Shown here: positions 26,147-34,644 of the stretch, in pieces
How positions within the stretch are numbered: the stretch's first letter is position 1
How the letters are laid out: each line of letters starts with the position of its first letter
Assembly (NCBI GenBank): GCA_030667965.1
Contig: DAOUUW010000011.1
Span: forward strand, 1 to 34,644
From: Deltaproteobacteria bacterium
GTDB lineage: Bacteria; Desulfobacterota; Desulfobulbia; Desulfobulbales; SURF-16
DNA length: 34,644 bases
Direction of reading: 5' to 3'
The notes under the pieces: model-generated
Told to the model about the DNA's origin: nothing
Seen by the model: only the letters and a program-made list of their open reading frames with translations
The model's database searches: none
Made by a program: the position numbers and the translations under genes

Positions 26147-26188
26147 ACCCCTCCGGAGTCTCGCTTACCTGCCCCTCTGCCCCTCTGA
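26147..26188. repeat. shorter copy of the 10272-10341 repeat
   Basis: This stretch reads CCCCTCCGGAGTCTCGC followed by CTGCCCCTCTGCCCCT. It aligns with both ends of the element at 10272-10341 but lacks the internal palindromic part of roughly 30 bases. It lies between the Gfo/Idh gene and the SPASM remnant. Confidence 0.5.
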
Positions 26189-26190
26189 CC

Positions 26191-26529
26191 CTAGTCCTTC
26201 ATAAAACAATAAGGATCCATATCCTCAAACACATTCAGTCCAAAACCATGCACCACAGCCAGGCACCCACCGCACACCGGCCGGATGGAGCATGACAAAC
26301 AGGCAACGGAGCCTGCCCGGCAACGTCTGCCCAGCTCTCCGTGGTAAATCTCGGAAAGACTCTGCTCAAAGGCATTGCCGATATAGGAGGGCAGTTTACG
26401 GCAGGCATGGGCTTCACCATCGGGCAACAGAGAAAAGAAATTAAAGGCCGCGCCACAGCCATGGCCGGCACAGCCTCCGAAAAAGGGAAGCCCTTCTTCT
26501 TTGCGGATAATATTGCCGTATGACCATAA
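26191..26529 (-). pseudogene. 3' remnant of a radical-SAM/SPASM maturase gene
   Basis: The minus strand is open from a TAG at 26532-26530 to the stop at 26193-26191. It encodes the C-terminal SPASM-type cysteine cluster of a radical-SAM protein: GGCAGHGCGAAFNF, HACRKL, then ACLSCSIRPVCGGCLAV and DPYCF at the end. The radical-SAM core itself (CxxxCxxC and the barrel) and the start are missing; an in-frame stop and AT-rich sequence take their place. The cysteine spacing suits auxiliary Fe-S clusters of peptide-modifying enzymes. From memory it resembles maturases of selenobiotic-type peptides in Desulfobacterota, a weak attribution. It is probably non-functional. Confidence 0.65.
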
Positions 26530-26617
26530 CTAAAAATTATCAATAACAATTATTATCTGCAAAAGCTATACTCAAGTCAATAAATATACAAAAAACCTTT
26601 TTCATTCGTTTGCTTGA

Positions 26618-27164
<547 letters not shown>

Positions 27165-27209
27165 AGGATTGCCGCCAAGATGCCGGCGGAACAGAAGATG
27201 CTCTTTTTT

Positions 27210-27237
27210 CTTCGTGTACTTCGTGAGCTTCGTGGTG
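27210..27237. repeat. copy of the CTTCGTG repeat
   Basis: Three consecutive CTTCGTG-like units lie here. Bases 27219-27235 (CTTCGTGAGCTTCGTGG) are identical to 4053-4069. Only one arm is present; I see no inverted partner nearby. It is in the 218-base gap between the recQ remnant and ettA, which otherwise holds nothing I can support beyond the ettA ribosome-binding site. Confidence 0.55.
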
Positions 27238-27382
27238 CAAAATTTGACATGACACTGTTAAGAGAGGTAAATGGTTGACTACACGCTCAGAAGACTGGTA
27301 AAAGATCTTTTTTTGCTGCCGGAGAGCTTACCAATACAACTCAAAAAGCAACAACCCACCAACAAAATACAAGGAACCCCCA

Positions 27383-29065
27383 ATGAGCAACGAACCTGAC
27401 AAAATCATCTACTCGATGATCAGAGTAAGCAAATTCTATGAAAAAAAGCCCATCTTAAAAGACATCAGTCTCTCCTATTTCTACGGAGCCAAAATCGGCG
27501 TACTGGGCCTGAACGGATCGGGCAAGAGTTCCCTCCTGCGCATACTGGCAGGTGTGGATAAAGACTTCGAGGGCCGCACTTCCATTTCCCCGGGCCTGAC
27601 AGTTGGCATGCTGGAGCAGGAGCCCCTTCTTGATGAGAATAAAACCGTCAAGGAGACCGTAGAGGAGGCTGTGCAGGACACCGTCAATCTACTGGAAGAG
27701 TTCAATCAAATTAACGAAAAATTCGCCGAGCCCATGACTGACGACGAGATGAACGATCTCATTGCCAGACAGGGCGAGGTGCAGGAAAAACTCGACCATC
27801 TCGACGCCTGGGAACTGGACTCAAAACTTGAAATGGCCATGGATGCCCTGCGTTGTCCTGCCGGAGAAACCAGTGTCAATGTTCTGTCCGGAGGCGAGAA
27901 ACGACGGGTGGCCTTGTGCAGACTGCTGCTGCAAAAACCCGACATCCTGCTGCTGGACGAGCCCACCAACCATCTTGACGCCGAGTCGGTCGCCTGGCTG
28001 GAGCATCACCTGCAGCGCTACGAGGGCACGATCATTGCCGTTACCCATGACCGCTACTTTCTCGACAATGTTGCCGGCTGGATTCTGGAGCTTGATCGCG
28101 GCCAGGGAATACCGTGGAAAGGCAACTACTCGTCCTGGCTTTTCCAAAAGGCTAAACGGTTGAAACAGGAAGAGAAACAGGAAAGCGGCCGGCAGAAAAC
28201 CCTGCAGCGCGAGCTTGAGTGGATCAATATGAGCGCCAAGGGAAGGCGAGCCAAATCAAAGGCAAGAATTAAATCCTACGAAGAACTGCTTGGCAAGGAA
28301 GGCGAAAAACGGACAAAGGATCTGGAAATTTTCATTCCACCCGGTCCACGTCTCGGCAAGGTTGTCATTGAAGCGGACAAAGTCAGCAAGGCATTTGACG
28401 GCAAGTTGCTGGTGGAGGACATGAGCTTCTCCCTGCCTCCCGGTGGCATTGTCGGGGTCATCGGCCCCAACGGCGCAGGCAAATCAACCCTTTTCAAGAT
28501 GATTACCGGCCAGGAAAAACCGGATTCCGGCACCATCAACCTCGGCGACACGGTGAAACTTGCCTATATGGACCAGAGCCGGGACGCCCTTGATTCGGAA
28601 AAGAGCATCTGGCAGGTCATCTCAGAAGGACAGGATGTTATTTACCTGGGAACCAGGGAGATCAATTCCAGAGCCTATGTGGGCCGCTTTAATTTTTCCG
28701 GCTCCGACCAGCAGAAAAAGGTGGGTCTGCTGTCCGGCGGCCAGAGAAACCGGGTACACCTGGCCATGATGCTCAAGGAAGGGGCAAACGTCCTCCTGCT
28801 GGACGAGCCCACCAATGACCTTGACGTCAACACCCTGCGCGCCCTGGAAGAGGCATTGGAAAATTTCGGCGGCTGCGCTGTGGTCATCAGCCATGACCGC
28901 TGGTTCCTTGATCGCATCGCCACCCACATCCTGGCCTTTGAAGGAGACAGCAAGGTCGTTTTTTTTGACGGCAACTACACGGAATATGAAGCTGCCCGCA
29001 AAAAACGGCTGGGAGCTGCGGCCGATCAGCCCCACAGGATTAAATATAGACAGTTGACGAGGTAA
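27383..29065 (+). CDS. ettA: EttA, energy-dependent translational throttle protein (ABC-F ATPase)
   Basis: A 560-residue ABC-F protein, close to the 555 of E. coli EttA, that binds the ribosomal E site and gates translation according to ATP level. It has two ABC cassettes with no membrane domain. Cassette 1 has Walker A LGLNGSGKSS and signature LSGGEKRRVALCRLL, with LLLDEPTNHLDAESVAW. Cassette 2 has GPNGAGKSTLF and LSGGQRNRVHLAMML, with LLLDEPTNDLDVNTLR. The interdomain linker includes SAKGRRAKSKARIKSYEEL. WILELDRGQGIPWKGNYSSW and the closing RIKYRQL are EttA-specific. AAGGA seven bases before the ATG supports the start. Confidence 0.96.
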   Translation: MSNEPDKIIYSMIRVSKFYEKKPILKDISLSYFYGAKIGVLGLNGSGKSSLLRILAGVDKDFEGRTSISPGLTVGMLEQEPLLDENKTVKETVEEAVQDTVNLLEEFNQINEKFAEPMTDDEMNDLIARQGEVQEKLDHLDAWELDSKLEMAMDALRCPAGETSVNVLSGGEKRRVALCRLLLQKPDILLLDEPTNHLDAESVAWLEHHLQRYEGTIIAVTHDRYFLDNVAGWILELDRGQGIPWKGNYSSWLFQKAKRLKQEEKQESGRQKTLQRELEWINMSAKGRRAKSKARIKSYEELLGKEGEKRTKDLEIFIPPGPRLGKVVIEADKVSKAFDGKLLVEDMSFSLPPGGIVGVIGPNGAGKSTLFKMITGQEKPDSGTINLGDTVKLAYMDQSRDALDSEKSIWQVISEGQDVIYLGTREINSRAYVGRFNFSGSDQQKKVGLLSGGQRNRVHLAMMLKEGANVLLLDEPTNDLDVNTLRALEEALENFGGCAVVISHDRWFLDRIATHILAFEGDSKVVFFDGNYTEYEAARKKRLGAAADQPHRIKYRQLTR

Positions 29066-29134
29066 AAACCGGTCTGGTTGGTCTTAATCGATGTCCCCTT
29101 TTTCCTTTCCGGCAGGGTGGCTCATGAAGTTGGG

Positions 29135-31453
29135 TTACGTATCCAAAACTTCCCTTATTATGAGAGACAAATCCTTCATGGTAAACGGTTTCTGGATAAA
29201 ATTGTTTGCCCCTTGCTGCAAAATCTCTGTCGCTTCTCCATTTATATTGTATCCGCTGGAAATAAGAACTTTAATCTTCTCGTTGATTCCTTTGAGTATG
29301 GCGTAAACCTCTTGCCCGCTCATACCGGGCAAGATCATGTCGAGAATAACCATATCGATTTTATCCTTATTTGCCTTATAGCGCTCAATCGCCTCATCTC
29401 CTTCAGAGGCCGTGAGCACCTTATATCCCAGCGCATCAAGCATCCCCCTGCCAACATCCAGAATAATCTGTTCATCATCAACCAAAAGGATCGTTTCGTT
29501 GCCACGTTGTATCTCTTGTGGGCCGGGGAATGCTTCCTGAACAACAACGCCGCTTCCTTCTATTGCCGGCAGATAAATATTAAAGGTAGTGCCGTGGGCT
29601 TTTTCACTTTCAACATTAATCACACCACCATGACCTTTAATAATGCCATAGACTGAAGCCAATCCCAATCCCGTTCCTCTGCCCATCCCCTTTGTTGTAA
29701 AGAATGGGTCGAATATCTGTCTTTGCGTCTCTGCATCCATACCGACTCCGGTATCGGTAATAGATATCTTAATGTATTTTCCGGGCTGCACGTAATACGT
29801 TTGGATAAGATATTCGTCCAAGATAACATTGCGCGTATCGATAACCAGATCGCCTTTGTCGGGCATGGCTTGCCATGCATTGACATAAAGATTCAAAAGA
29901 ACCTGCTCTATCTGCCCTTGATCGACTTTTACCGTCCAGAGATCCTTGGCATATTTTTCTCTAATGGAAATTTCTTTTTTGGTACGACCAAACATGTGGG
30001 CGCTTTTTCTGATTAATGCATTCATGTCCGTGGGTTTAACATGATATTTGCCGCGCCTGGCAAACCCTAATAATTGGGCAGTGAGATTTGCGCCGCTTTC
30101 CACCTGTTCCTGCATGCTCTTAAGCCTGGTATAAAATGGATGCGTCTGTTCCAAATCGTTCAACATCAACGATGTGTAGCCCTGAATACCCATAAGCAGA
30201 TTATTGAAATCATGGGCGATTCCTCCTGCCAAGGTGCCGATGGACTCCATCTTCTGCGCCTGCTGGAACTGTTTTTGTAATTTCTCTTTTTCCTGCTCTG
30301 CCTGTTTTCTCTTAGTGATGTCGCGTATTATTCCCGTGGCATGCCATTTGCCTTGAATTTGTATGGCGGCAATAGAAAGTTCAACAGGGCATTCCGTTCC
30401 ATCCTTTCTCATGGCCGACAATTCAATGGTTTTGCCGATGGCAGTGCCTTGGCCTGTTTTCCGAAACTTCCCAAATCCTATATTATAGACTTCCTGGTAT
30501 TTTTCCGGGACGAGAAGCATATGCATTTTTTTGCCAAGCGCCTCTTCCGGCGTATAACCGAATATTTTTTCCGCAGCAGGATTCCAATATGAAATATTGC
30601 CCTGATCATCGAGCATGACAATGGCGTCCTGGGCGAAGTTGGTGATTGTCCGATACTTCTCCTCACTCTCCCGCAGCGCCTGCTCGGCTTTCCTGCGCTG
30701 GGTAATATCCTGGAAGACGATAACAACACCGGTAATATCTCCCTTGGCATTTTTGATCGGTGCGCCGCTGTCATCAATGGGTATCTCGGTTCCATCCCTG
30801 GCGATCAACAAAGTGTGATTTGCAAAACCGACAATACCACCTTCTTGAAATACTTTTGACGCAGGGTCTTCTACCTGTTGCCGCGTTTTTTCGTTTATAA
30901 TGTTAAAAATCCTGCTCAGGGGTTCTCCCACCGCCTCTTTCTCCTGCCATCCTGTCAAAGACTGGGCAATACTATTCATGAATTTGACGATTCCTTTTTC
31001 ATCCGTTACAATCACTGCGTCGCCGATGCTTTTGAGTATTGTCGATAGCCACTCTTCGCGTTCCAGCAGCCTGTTCTCCATCTTTGATTTGTACAGGGCC
31101 ATTTCCACGGCAGTGCGTAATTCTCTGCCATCAAACGGCTTGACAATATAGCCGAACGGCTCGGTCAACTTGGCCCGTTCCAGGGTCTTCACATCTGTAT
31201 ATGCAGTGAGATATATGACAGGAATGTTATAGCGGGAACGTATTTGAGCAGCTGTTTCAATGCCGTCCAGTTCTCCCCTGAGAACGATATCCATCAGAAC
31301 CAGATCAGGGATGTTCTTTGCCGTCTCTTTAAGGGCTTCCTCTCCTGAAGACGCTACAGCAGAAACCATATACCCCATATTCTGCAGGCTCTGCCGGATG
31401 TCTTCGGCAACAATACCCTCATCCTCGACAACCAGAATTTGCGTTTTTGTCAT
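29135..31453 (-). CDS. hybrid sensor kinase: receiver - PAS - PAS - kinase - receiver, 772 aa
   Basis: A soluble hybrid kinase without membrane helices. It starts with a receiver domain (about 1-125, phosphoacceptor in LVLMDIVLRG), followed by two PAS domains (about 135-255 and 265-385). The kinase has His in GGIAHDFNNLLMG, the NtrB-like HisKA type, and an HATPase domain (ISITDTGVGMD, GTGLGLASVYGIIKGHGG). A C-terminal receiver ends it (MVILDMILPGMSG; IQKPF). The N-terminal receiver may take its input from the kinase encoded just upstream, whose stop overlaps this start by four bases (31450-31453). No DNA-binding output is present. It converges with ettA, leaving a 69-base gap. Confidence 0.92.
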   Translation of the reverse strand: MTKTQILVVEDEGIVAEDIRQSLQNMGYMVSAVASSGEEALKETAKNIPDLVLMDIVLRGELDGIETAAQIRSRYNIPVIYLTAYTDVKTLERAKLTEPFGYIVKPFDGRELRTAVEMALYKSKMENRLLEREEWLSTILKSIGDAVIVTDEKGIVKFMNSIAQSLTGWQEKEAVGEPLSRIFNIINEKTRQQVEDPASKVFQEGGIVGFANHTLLIARDGTEIPIDDSGAPIKNAKGDITGVVIVFQDITQRRKAEQALRESEEKYRTITNFAQDAIVMLDDQGNISYWNPAAEKIFGYTPEEALGKKMHMLLVPEKYQEVYNIGFGKFRKTGQGTAIGKTIELSAMRKDGTECPVELSIAAIQIQGKWHATGIIRDITKRKQAEQEKEKLQKQFQQAQKMESIGTLAGGIAHDFNNLLMGIQGYTSLMLNDLEQTHPFYTRLKSMQEQVESGANLTAQLLGFARRGKYHVKPTDMNALIRKSAHMFGRTKKEISIREKYAKDLWTVKVDQGQIEQVLLNLYVNAWQAMPDKGDLVIDTRNVILDEYLIQTYYVQPGKYIKISITDTGVGMDAETQRQIFDPFFTTKGMGRGTGLGLASVYGIIKGHGGVINVESEKAHGTTFNIYLPAIEGSGVVVQEAFPGPQEIQRGNETILLVDDEQIILDVGRGMLDALGYKVLTASEGDEAIERYKANKDKIDMVILDMILPGMSGQEVYAILKGINEKIKVLISSGYNINGEATEILQQGANNFIQKPFTMKDLSLIIREVLDT

Positions 31454-33882
31454 GATTGCACAGACTCACTTGATTTGCTGAATCGAATATGAAACACTGT
31501 CCCTTCCTTTCTGTCCATTGTCAGACTGCCGCAGATCTGTTTTGTCAGTATGTTAACCAGTTTTAAACCGAGCGAATCGACATTTGTATAATCAAGTTCC
31601 TCCGGTATACCTACACCGTTGTCCCCGACTGTCAATTCCATTTCGTTTTCATCGATTACATGGAGAGATATGTTGATTGCCCCGTTTTTTACCCCCGGGA
31701 AGGCATGTTTCAAGGAATTGGATACAAGTTCATTGATAATCAAACCACATGGAATAGCAGTATCAAGTGCTAATGTCACATCCTCAACATCTATTGAGGG
31801 CGTAATTTCTCCGTTATTCATTCCATAGGACCGAGCCAGCATATCGGTCAGATTCCTGATATACTCCTTGAAGTTAATATTCGCCAACCCATCGGATTGA
31901 TAAAGTTTTTCATGCACAAGAGCCATAGATTTTATCCGGTTTCGGCTCTCTTTAAACATCTCGACATCGTCTTTGTCCTTGATATATTCGGACTGCAGCT
32001 TGAGCAGGCTGGAAATGACCTGCATGTTGTTTTTGACCCGGTGGTGAATTTCTCTCAGCAGCACCTCTTTCTCTCTGAGCGATTTCCTGATTTCCTCTTC
32101 CGCCTGCTTACGTTCCGTAATGTCAACGTTGACTTCGGCAACCAGCCATTCGCCTTTTTCATTCCGGAACGGTTTGGTGGTGACCTGTATCGGCCTGTTC
32201 CCCTCCTTCACCAGCACCTCTTCGGTAACAGTGGCTTTCTTTGTCTCAAGGGCCTGCGGAATCCCACAGCCAGGGCACATCTCGCTGCGGTCCATGAAGT
32301 ACTCATAACATTTTCTTCCGGTCGGGTCGCCGTACATCCTGCCCCATTCCGGATCAATGTATCGGACGTTAAATTGCGCATCAATAATGTCGATGCCGGT
32401 GTTTGTGGTGCCAAGGATGAACTCGATTTGCTGCTTGAGCTCTGTAAGTTCCATTTCCGCCCGTTTACGTTCCGTTATATCACGCAAAAACTCCACCACC
32501 ATTTTAGGGCTGCCGTCTTTATGTCGCGCAGCCACGCTGGCCGTACACCAGAAGTTCATCGGATTGCCGTCGGGCCCTGTAATTTTCGTTTCAAACTCGT
32601 GAATCCTGCCATCTTCGAAACACTTCTTGACGATGCACGGTCGGCAGATTGTATCACGTCCGTGATAAATGCGATGACATTTCCGGCCGACTATGTCCCG
32701 GCCGAACATGTCCTTTGCAACATCGTTGGCCCATACAATAGTAAAGTGCTCATCAATCATGATCATGAGGTCGATGACGGAATCAACAATCCCTGCAAGC
32801 TTCCCCTCGCTCTCCCGGCGCGCTTCCTCTACCCGCCGGCGCTCGGTTACTTCCTGCTTCAGTTCTCTATTTTTAAGAAGAATATCTGATGTTCTCCTTC
32901 TCTCCATTCTGTAAAACAAAAAGCCGCCGGCAATGAGCAGGCCCATAATAAGCGCTGTAATCTCAGCGTGGTGCATTGCATGATCGCGAACGGGTTCTGC
33001 AATTTCGGAATAATCCATGGAAACGCCGACCGACCATAGCCGATTGCCAAAATAAACCGGGACATAGGCGATAATCCTTTTGCCGTATGTAGCGCACACA
33101 TACGTGCCTACGCTTTTTTGACCCGCGGTCGATTTGTGTATTATATCTTCCAATGCGGACCAGTCATGATCAGGAAACTGCTCCTTTGCCGACGTAAGAA
33201 CATGTGTATTGATCCGGCTCGCATCGGGATGAACCAACAGTGTTCCCCGTTCATCCAACAGCCAGAGAAAACCGTTTTTGCCTACCTTGACCGGCTGGAT
33301 AAAGCGTTTGGCGATCGTATCGATGCTGATCATCCATCGCACAATTCCAACAAATTCCTCTTTTTCAAATACCGGTTCGTTAATAGAGAAGGCGGGTCTG
33401 CCTAAATTGTTTTGAAACACTCCGCTGACATACGGCTTATGCTCGTGCATGACGTACGCTACCCCCGGCTTGTCGCTAAGGTCAGTATTGATTCTGTCCA
33501 TGTCGTCCTCCCCGAAGGGATGCCTGTGCAGCATAATTCCATCGGCATCAAGCGAGGTAAGCGCATCAACCTTATCTTTATGGGCCATATAAAAAATTTT
33601 GATCGGGCATATATGCCGGCTCGTCTGCCGGACTCTCTCCTTGATTTCTTTTTGAATCACAGGCTCATCCGCAAGAATTCTTGCCTCGGTTGCAAGGTTC
33701 TCGGCGAATTCTTCCATCCTTGCCGCCGTTGTCTTTGCAATCGTCAGCAACTGATCCTGGGTTTGCGAAATCGCTGCCTTTTCAAAATCTTTGTGGCACA
33801 GATATGACAGATATATGAAAATTACGATAACGATAAAAATTGAAACAAGGACGAGAATTTTATTTTTATTGAGGCGGCGCAT
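31450..33882 (-). CDS. Cache-PAS-PAS sensor histidine kinase of the HisKA_2 type, 810 aa
   Basis: A membrane sensor kinase. One helix (about 10-28) leads to a long periplasmic double-Cache-like sensor (about 35-300; YVSGVFQNNLGRPAFSINEP, DERGTLLVHPD). A second helix (about 308-326), then two PAS domains and the kinase core follow. The phosphoacceptor region is REIHHRVKNNMQVISSLLKL, typical of HisKA_2 (LytS/HWE-like) kinases, and the HATPase has IINELVSNSLKHAF and VGDNGVGIPE. Both PAS domains contain cysteines with the same C-x10-C-x2-C spacing (Cys402, 413, 416 and Cys525, 536, 539). It is the first gene of a two-gene operon with the hybrid kinase and overlaps it by four bases. Confidence 0.92.
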   Translation of the reverse strand: MRRLNKNKILVLVSIFIVIVIFIYLSYLCHKDFEKAAISQTQDQLLTIAKTTAARMEEFAENLATEARILADEPVIQKEIKERVRQTSRHICPIKIFYMAHKDKVDALTSLDADGIMLHRHPFGEDDMDRINTDLSDKPGVAYVMHEHKPYVSGVFQNNLGRPAFSINEPVFEKEEFVGIVRWMISIDTIAKRFIQPVKVGKNGFLWLLDERGTLLVHPDASRINTHVLTSAKEQFPDHDWSALEDIIHKSTAGQKSVGTYVCATYGKRIIAYVPVYFGNRLWSVGVSMDYSEIAEPVRDHAMHHAEITALIMGLLIAGGFLFYRMERRRTSDILLKNRELKQEVTERRRVEEARRESEGKLAGIVDSVIDLMIMIDEHFTIVWANDVAKDMFGRDIVGRKCHRIYHGRDTICRPCIVKKCFEDGRIHEFETKITGPDGNPMNFWCTASVAARHKDGSPKMVVEFLRDITERKRAEMELTELKQQIEFILGTTNTGIDIIDAQFNVRYIDPEWGRMYGDPTGRKCYEYFMDRSEMCPGCGIPQALETKKATVTEEVLVKEGNRPIQVTTKPFRNEKGEWLVAEVNVDITERKQAEEEIRKSLREKEVLLREIHHRVKNNMQVISSLLKLQSEYIKDKDDVEMFKESRNRIKSMALVHEKLYQSDGLANINFKEYIRNLTDMLARSYGMNNGEITPSIDVEDVTLALDTAIPCGLIINELVSNSLKHAFPGVKNGAINISLHVIDENEMELTVGDNGVGIPEELDYTNVDSLGLKLVNILTKQICGSLTMDRKEGTVFHIRFSKSSESVQS

Positions 33883-34205
33883 TTTTGAAATACCGGGATC
33901 AGGTTTTGAGATATTAATTTTTTTTTAAAGTTTCGTTCATTTCTCACTTTTTTTCAAGAAAAGTTTGTGCAAGGCGGTGCAAGGGGCAAGGGGTCAAATA
34001 TTTATCCTTGACAAATAAACTCCGATCGAATTATTCCGATCCCTTTCCGGCTGCCATCGTGATTTTTTGAAGCTGGATATAAATAAATTGAAGGATTGAA
34101 GAACCGAGAAATCGGCATCAGGTAGGAAGACTTTGAATCATGGGCGACAAGCTCAGCTTGCCCACAACAAAATAAAAAAAAAGATAACTAAATTTCCCCG
34201 CCGAA
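33883..34205. other. intergenic region between feoB and the sensor-kinase operon
   Basis: This 323-base gap should contain the promoter of the minus-strand kinase operon. It holds an imperfect hairpin at 34141-34164 and, near 33979-33996, a short GGGGCAAGGGG stretch resembling the end of the dispersed repeat at 10272 in inverted orientation. I see no gene and no clear promoter. Confidence 0.5.
34141..34164. other. imperfect stem-loop downstream of feoB
   Basis: TGGG and CAAGC (34141-34144 and 34148-34152) pair with GCTTG and CCCA (34156-34164), with a three-base bulge and a three-base loop. A run of nine A residues follows on the plus strand, so on the minus strand, the direction of feoB, the U-run precedes the hairpin. 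It is therefore not a standard terminator. Confidence 0.4.
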
Positions 34206-34644
34206 CTACCTCACCAGCAAAGAGCCAACCTGGAAAACGACTGTGGCAAAGATAAAGGCAAAAACCGTATTAAAAACCATGGAAAAAAGACCCCATTTCC
34301 ACGATCCCGCCTCCTTGGCAATACAGACCACCGTAACAAAACAGGGGGCGTAATATGAGAGAAAGAGCAGAACGCTAAGGGCCTTTATCGGATTCCAATC
34401 AGGATCTGCGGCAAGAATCTCGCCAAGCGAGCCGCTTTCCTCCGGATCAACTTCTCCCATGGAGTAAGCAGTACCAAGGGTGGAAAGAACGACCTCCTTT
34501 GCTGCAATGCCGCCTAGCAGGGCAATATTTGTCCGCCAGTCAAATCCTGCCAACCAACTGACGCTTTCCATGGCCGTACCCACCCGGCCGGCCACGGAAA
34601 AACGCAGGGCCTTTTCCATTTCCGCATTATCAATTGCAGTCAGT
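34206..34644 (-). CDS. feoB: FeoB, ferrous iron transporter, C-terminal part (partial)
   Basis: The last 146 or so residues of FeoB, open to the window edge with no in-window start. It shows the C-terminal gate/membrane region of this inner-membrane Fe(II) transporter: DWRTNIALLGGIAAKEVVLS with the conserved GGxxAKE segment, STLGTAYSMGE, then LSVLLFLSYYAPCFVTVVCI with a cysteine in the second gate helix, and a final helix to the terminal Arg. The GTPase domain would lie to the right of the window. FeoB supports iron uptake under anoxic conditions. Confidence 0.93.
   Translation of the reverse strand, partial: LTAIDNAEMEKALRFSVAGRVGTAMESVSWLAGFDWRTNIALLGGIAAKEVVLSTLGTAYSMGEVDPEESGSLGEILAADPDWNPIKALSVLLFLSYYAPCFVTVVCIAKEAGSWKWGLFSMVFNTVFAFIFATVVFQVGSLLVR

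Noticed and set aside
27271-27398. A small ORF (about 42 codons, starting MVDYTLRRL) just before ettA, with AGAGG upstream
   Set aside because: It overlaps the ettA start in another frame, has no recognisable homology, and its second half is low-complexity. It could be a leader peptide, but the evidence is too thin to list.
29078-29656. A 192-codon plus-strand ORF downstream of ettA
   Set aside because: It runs antisense to the C-terminal receiver and HATPase domain of the hybrid kinase and shows no family features.
34141-34164. Hairpin after feoB as an intrinsic terminator
   Set aside because: In the direction of feoB transcription the U-rich run comes before the stem, not after it.

Overview
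The window reads as a piece of the chromosome of an anaerobic or microaerophilic Gram-negative bacterium, most likely a Desulfobacterota member (Desulfobulbales-like). This is inferred from gene content: NifA, a Bat aerotolerance locus, a bacteriohemerythrin, FeoB, a MacAB-TolC-type exporter, many PAS/Cache/HAMP signalling proteins, and apparent selenoproteins. No rRNA, tRNA, CRISPR array or intact insertion sequence was found.

Layout. 1-3.9 kb: the nifA-like activator (minus strand, 3' end cut by the window edge), a small conserved-looking protein, a remnant of an SGNH/GDSL hydrolase, a DUF1566 protein and an unrecognised ORF. 4.4-12.2 kb: a tightly overlapping Bat operon, moxR - DUF58 - lipoprotein - batA - batB/batC fusion - batD. 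The fusion carries 12 perfect 9-bp repeats encoding (QQE)12. 12.3-18.4 kb: a signalling block consisting of a single-domain response regulator, two tandem secreted double-rhodanese genes, a membrane histidine kinase, and a diguanylate cyclase on the opposite strand. 18.5-24.6 kb: batE, separated from the rest of the Bat genes by that block, then a TolC/HlyD/MacB-type export operon. 24.7-27.2 kb: hemerythrin, a Gfo/Idh/MocA oxidoreductase, and two gene remnants (radical-SAM SPASM domain, recQ). 27.4-34.6 kb: ettA, an overlapping pair of sensor kinases on the minus strand, and the 3' part of feoB.

The main result is the pair of rhodanese genes at 12691-13506 and 13508-14350. Each is interrupted by an in-frame TGA at exactly the same place, five residues after the catalytic cysteine of the first rhodanese domain (Cys-x4-TGA). 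Relatives of this rhodanese type, as I remember them, often have Cys there. In both genes the frame stays open for another 160-180 codons of good rhodanese sequence. Twenty-one bases after each TGA begins the 5-nt loop (AGGAT) of a 6-bp hairpin, and the two hairpins differ by a compensatory base-pair change at wobble positions. The simplest reading is that both encode periplasmic selenocysteine rhodaneses with a Cys/Sec pair in the active-site loop, and that the TGAs are not stops. They sit one base behind a CheY/DivK-like receiver gene and one base from each other, so the three are probably co-transcribed.

Two other themes recur. Redox and oxygen handling appears in Bat, the Sec rhodaneses, hemerythrin, and a Cache-PAS kinase whose two PAS domains share the same C-x10-C-x2-C spacing. 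Small dispersed repeats and decayed genes mark several intergenic regions as sites of past rearrangement.
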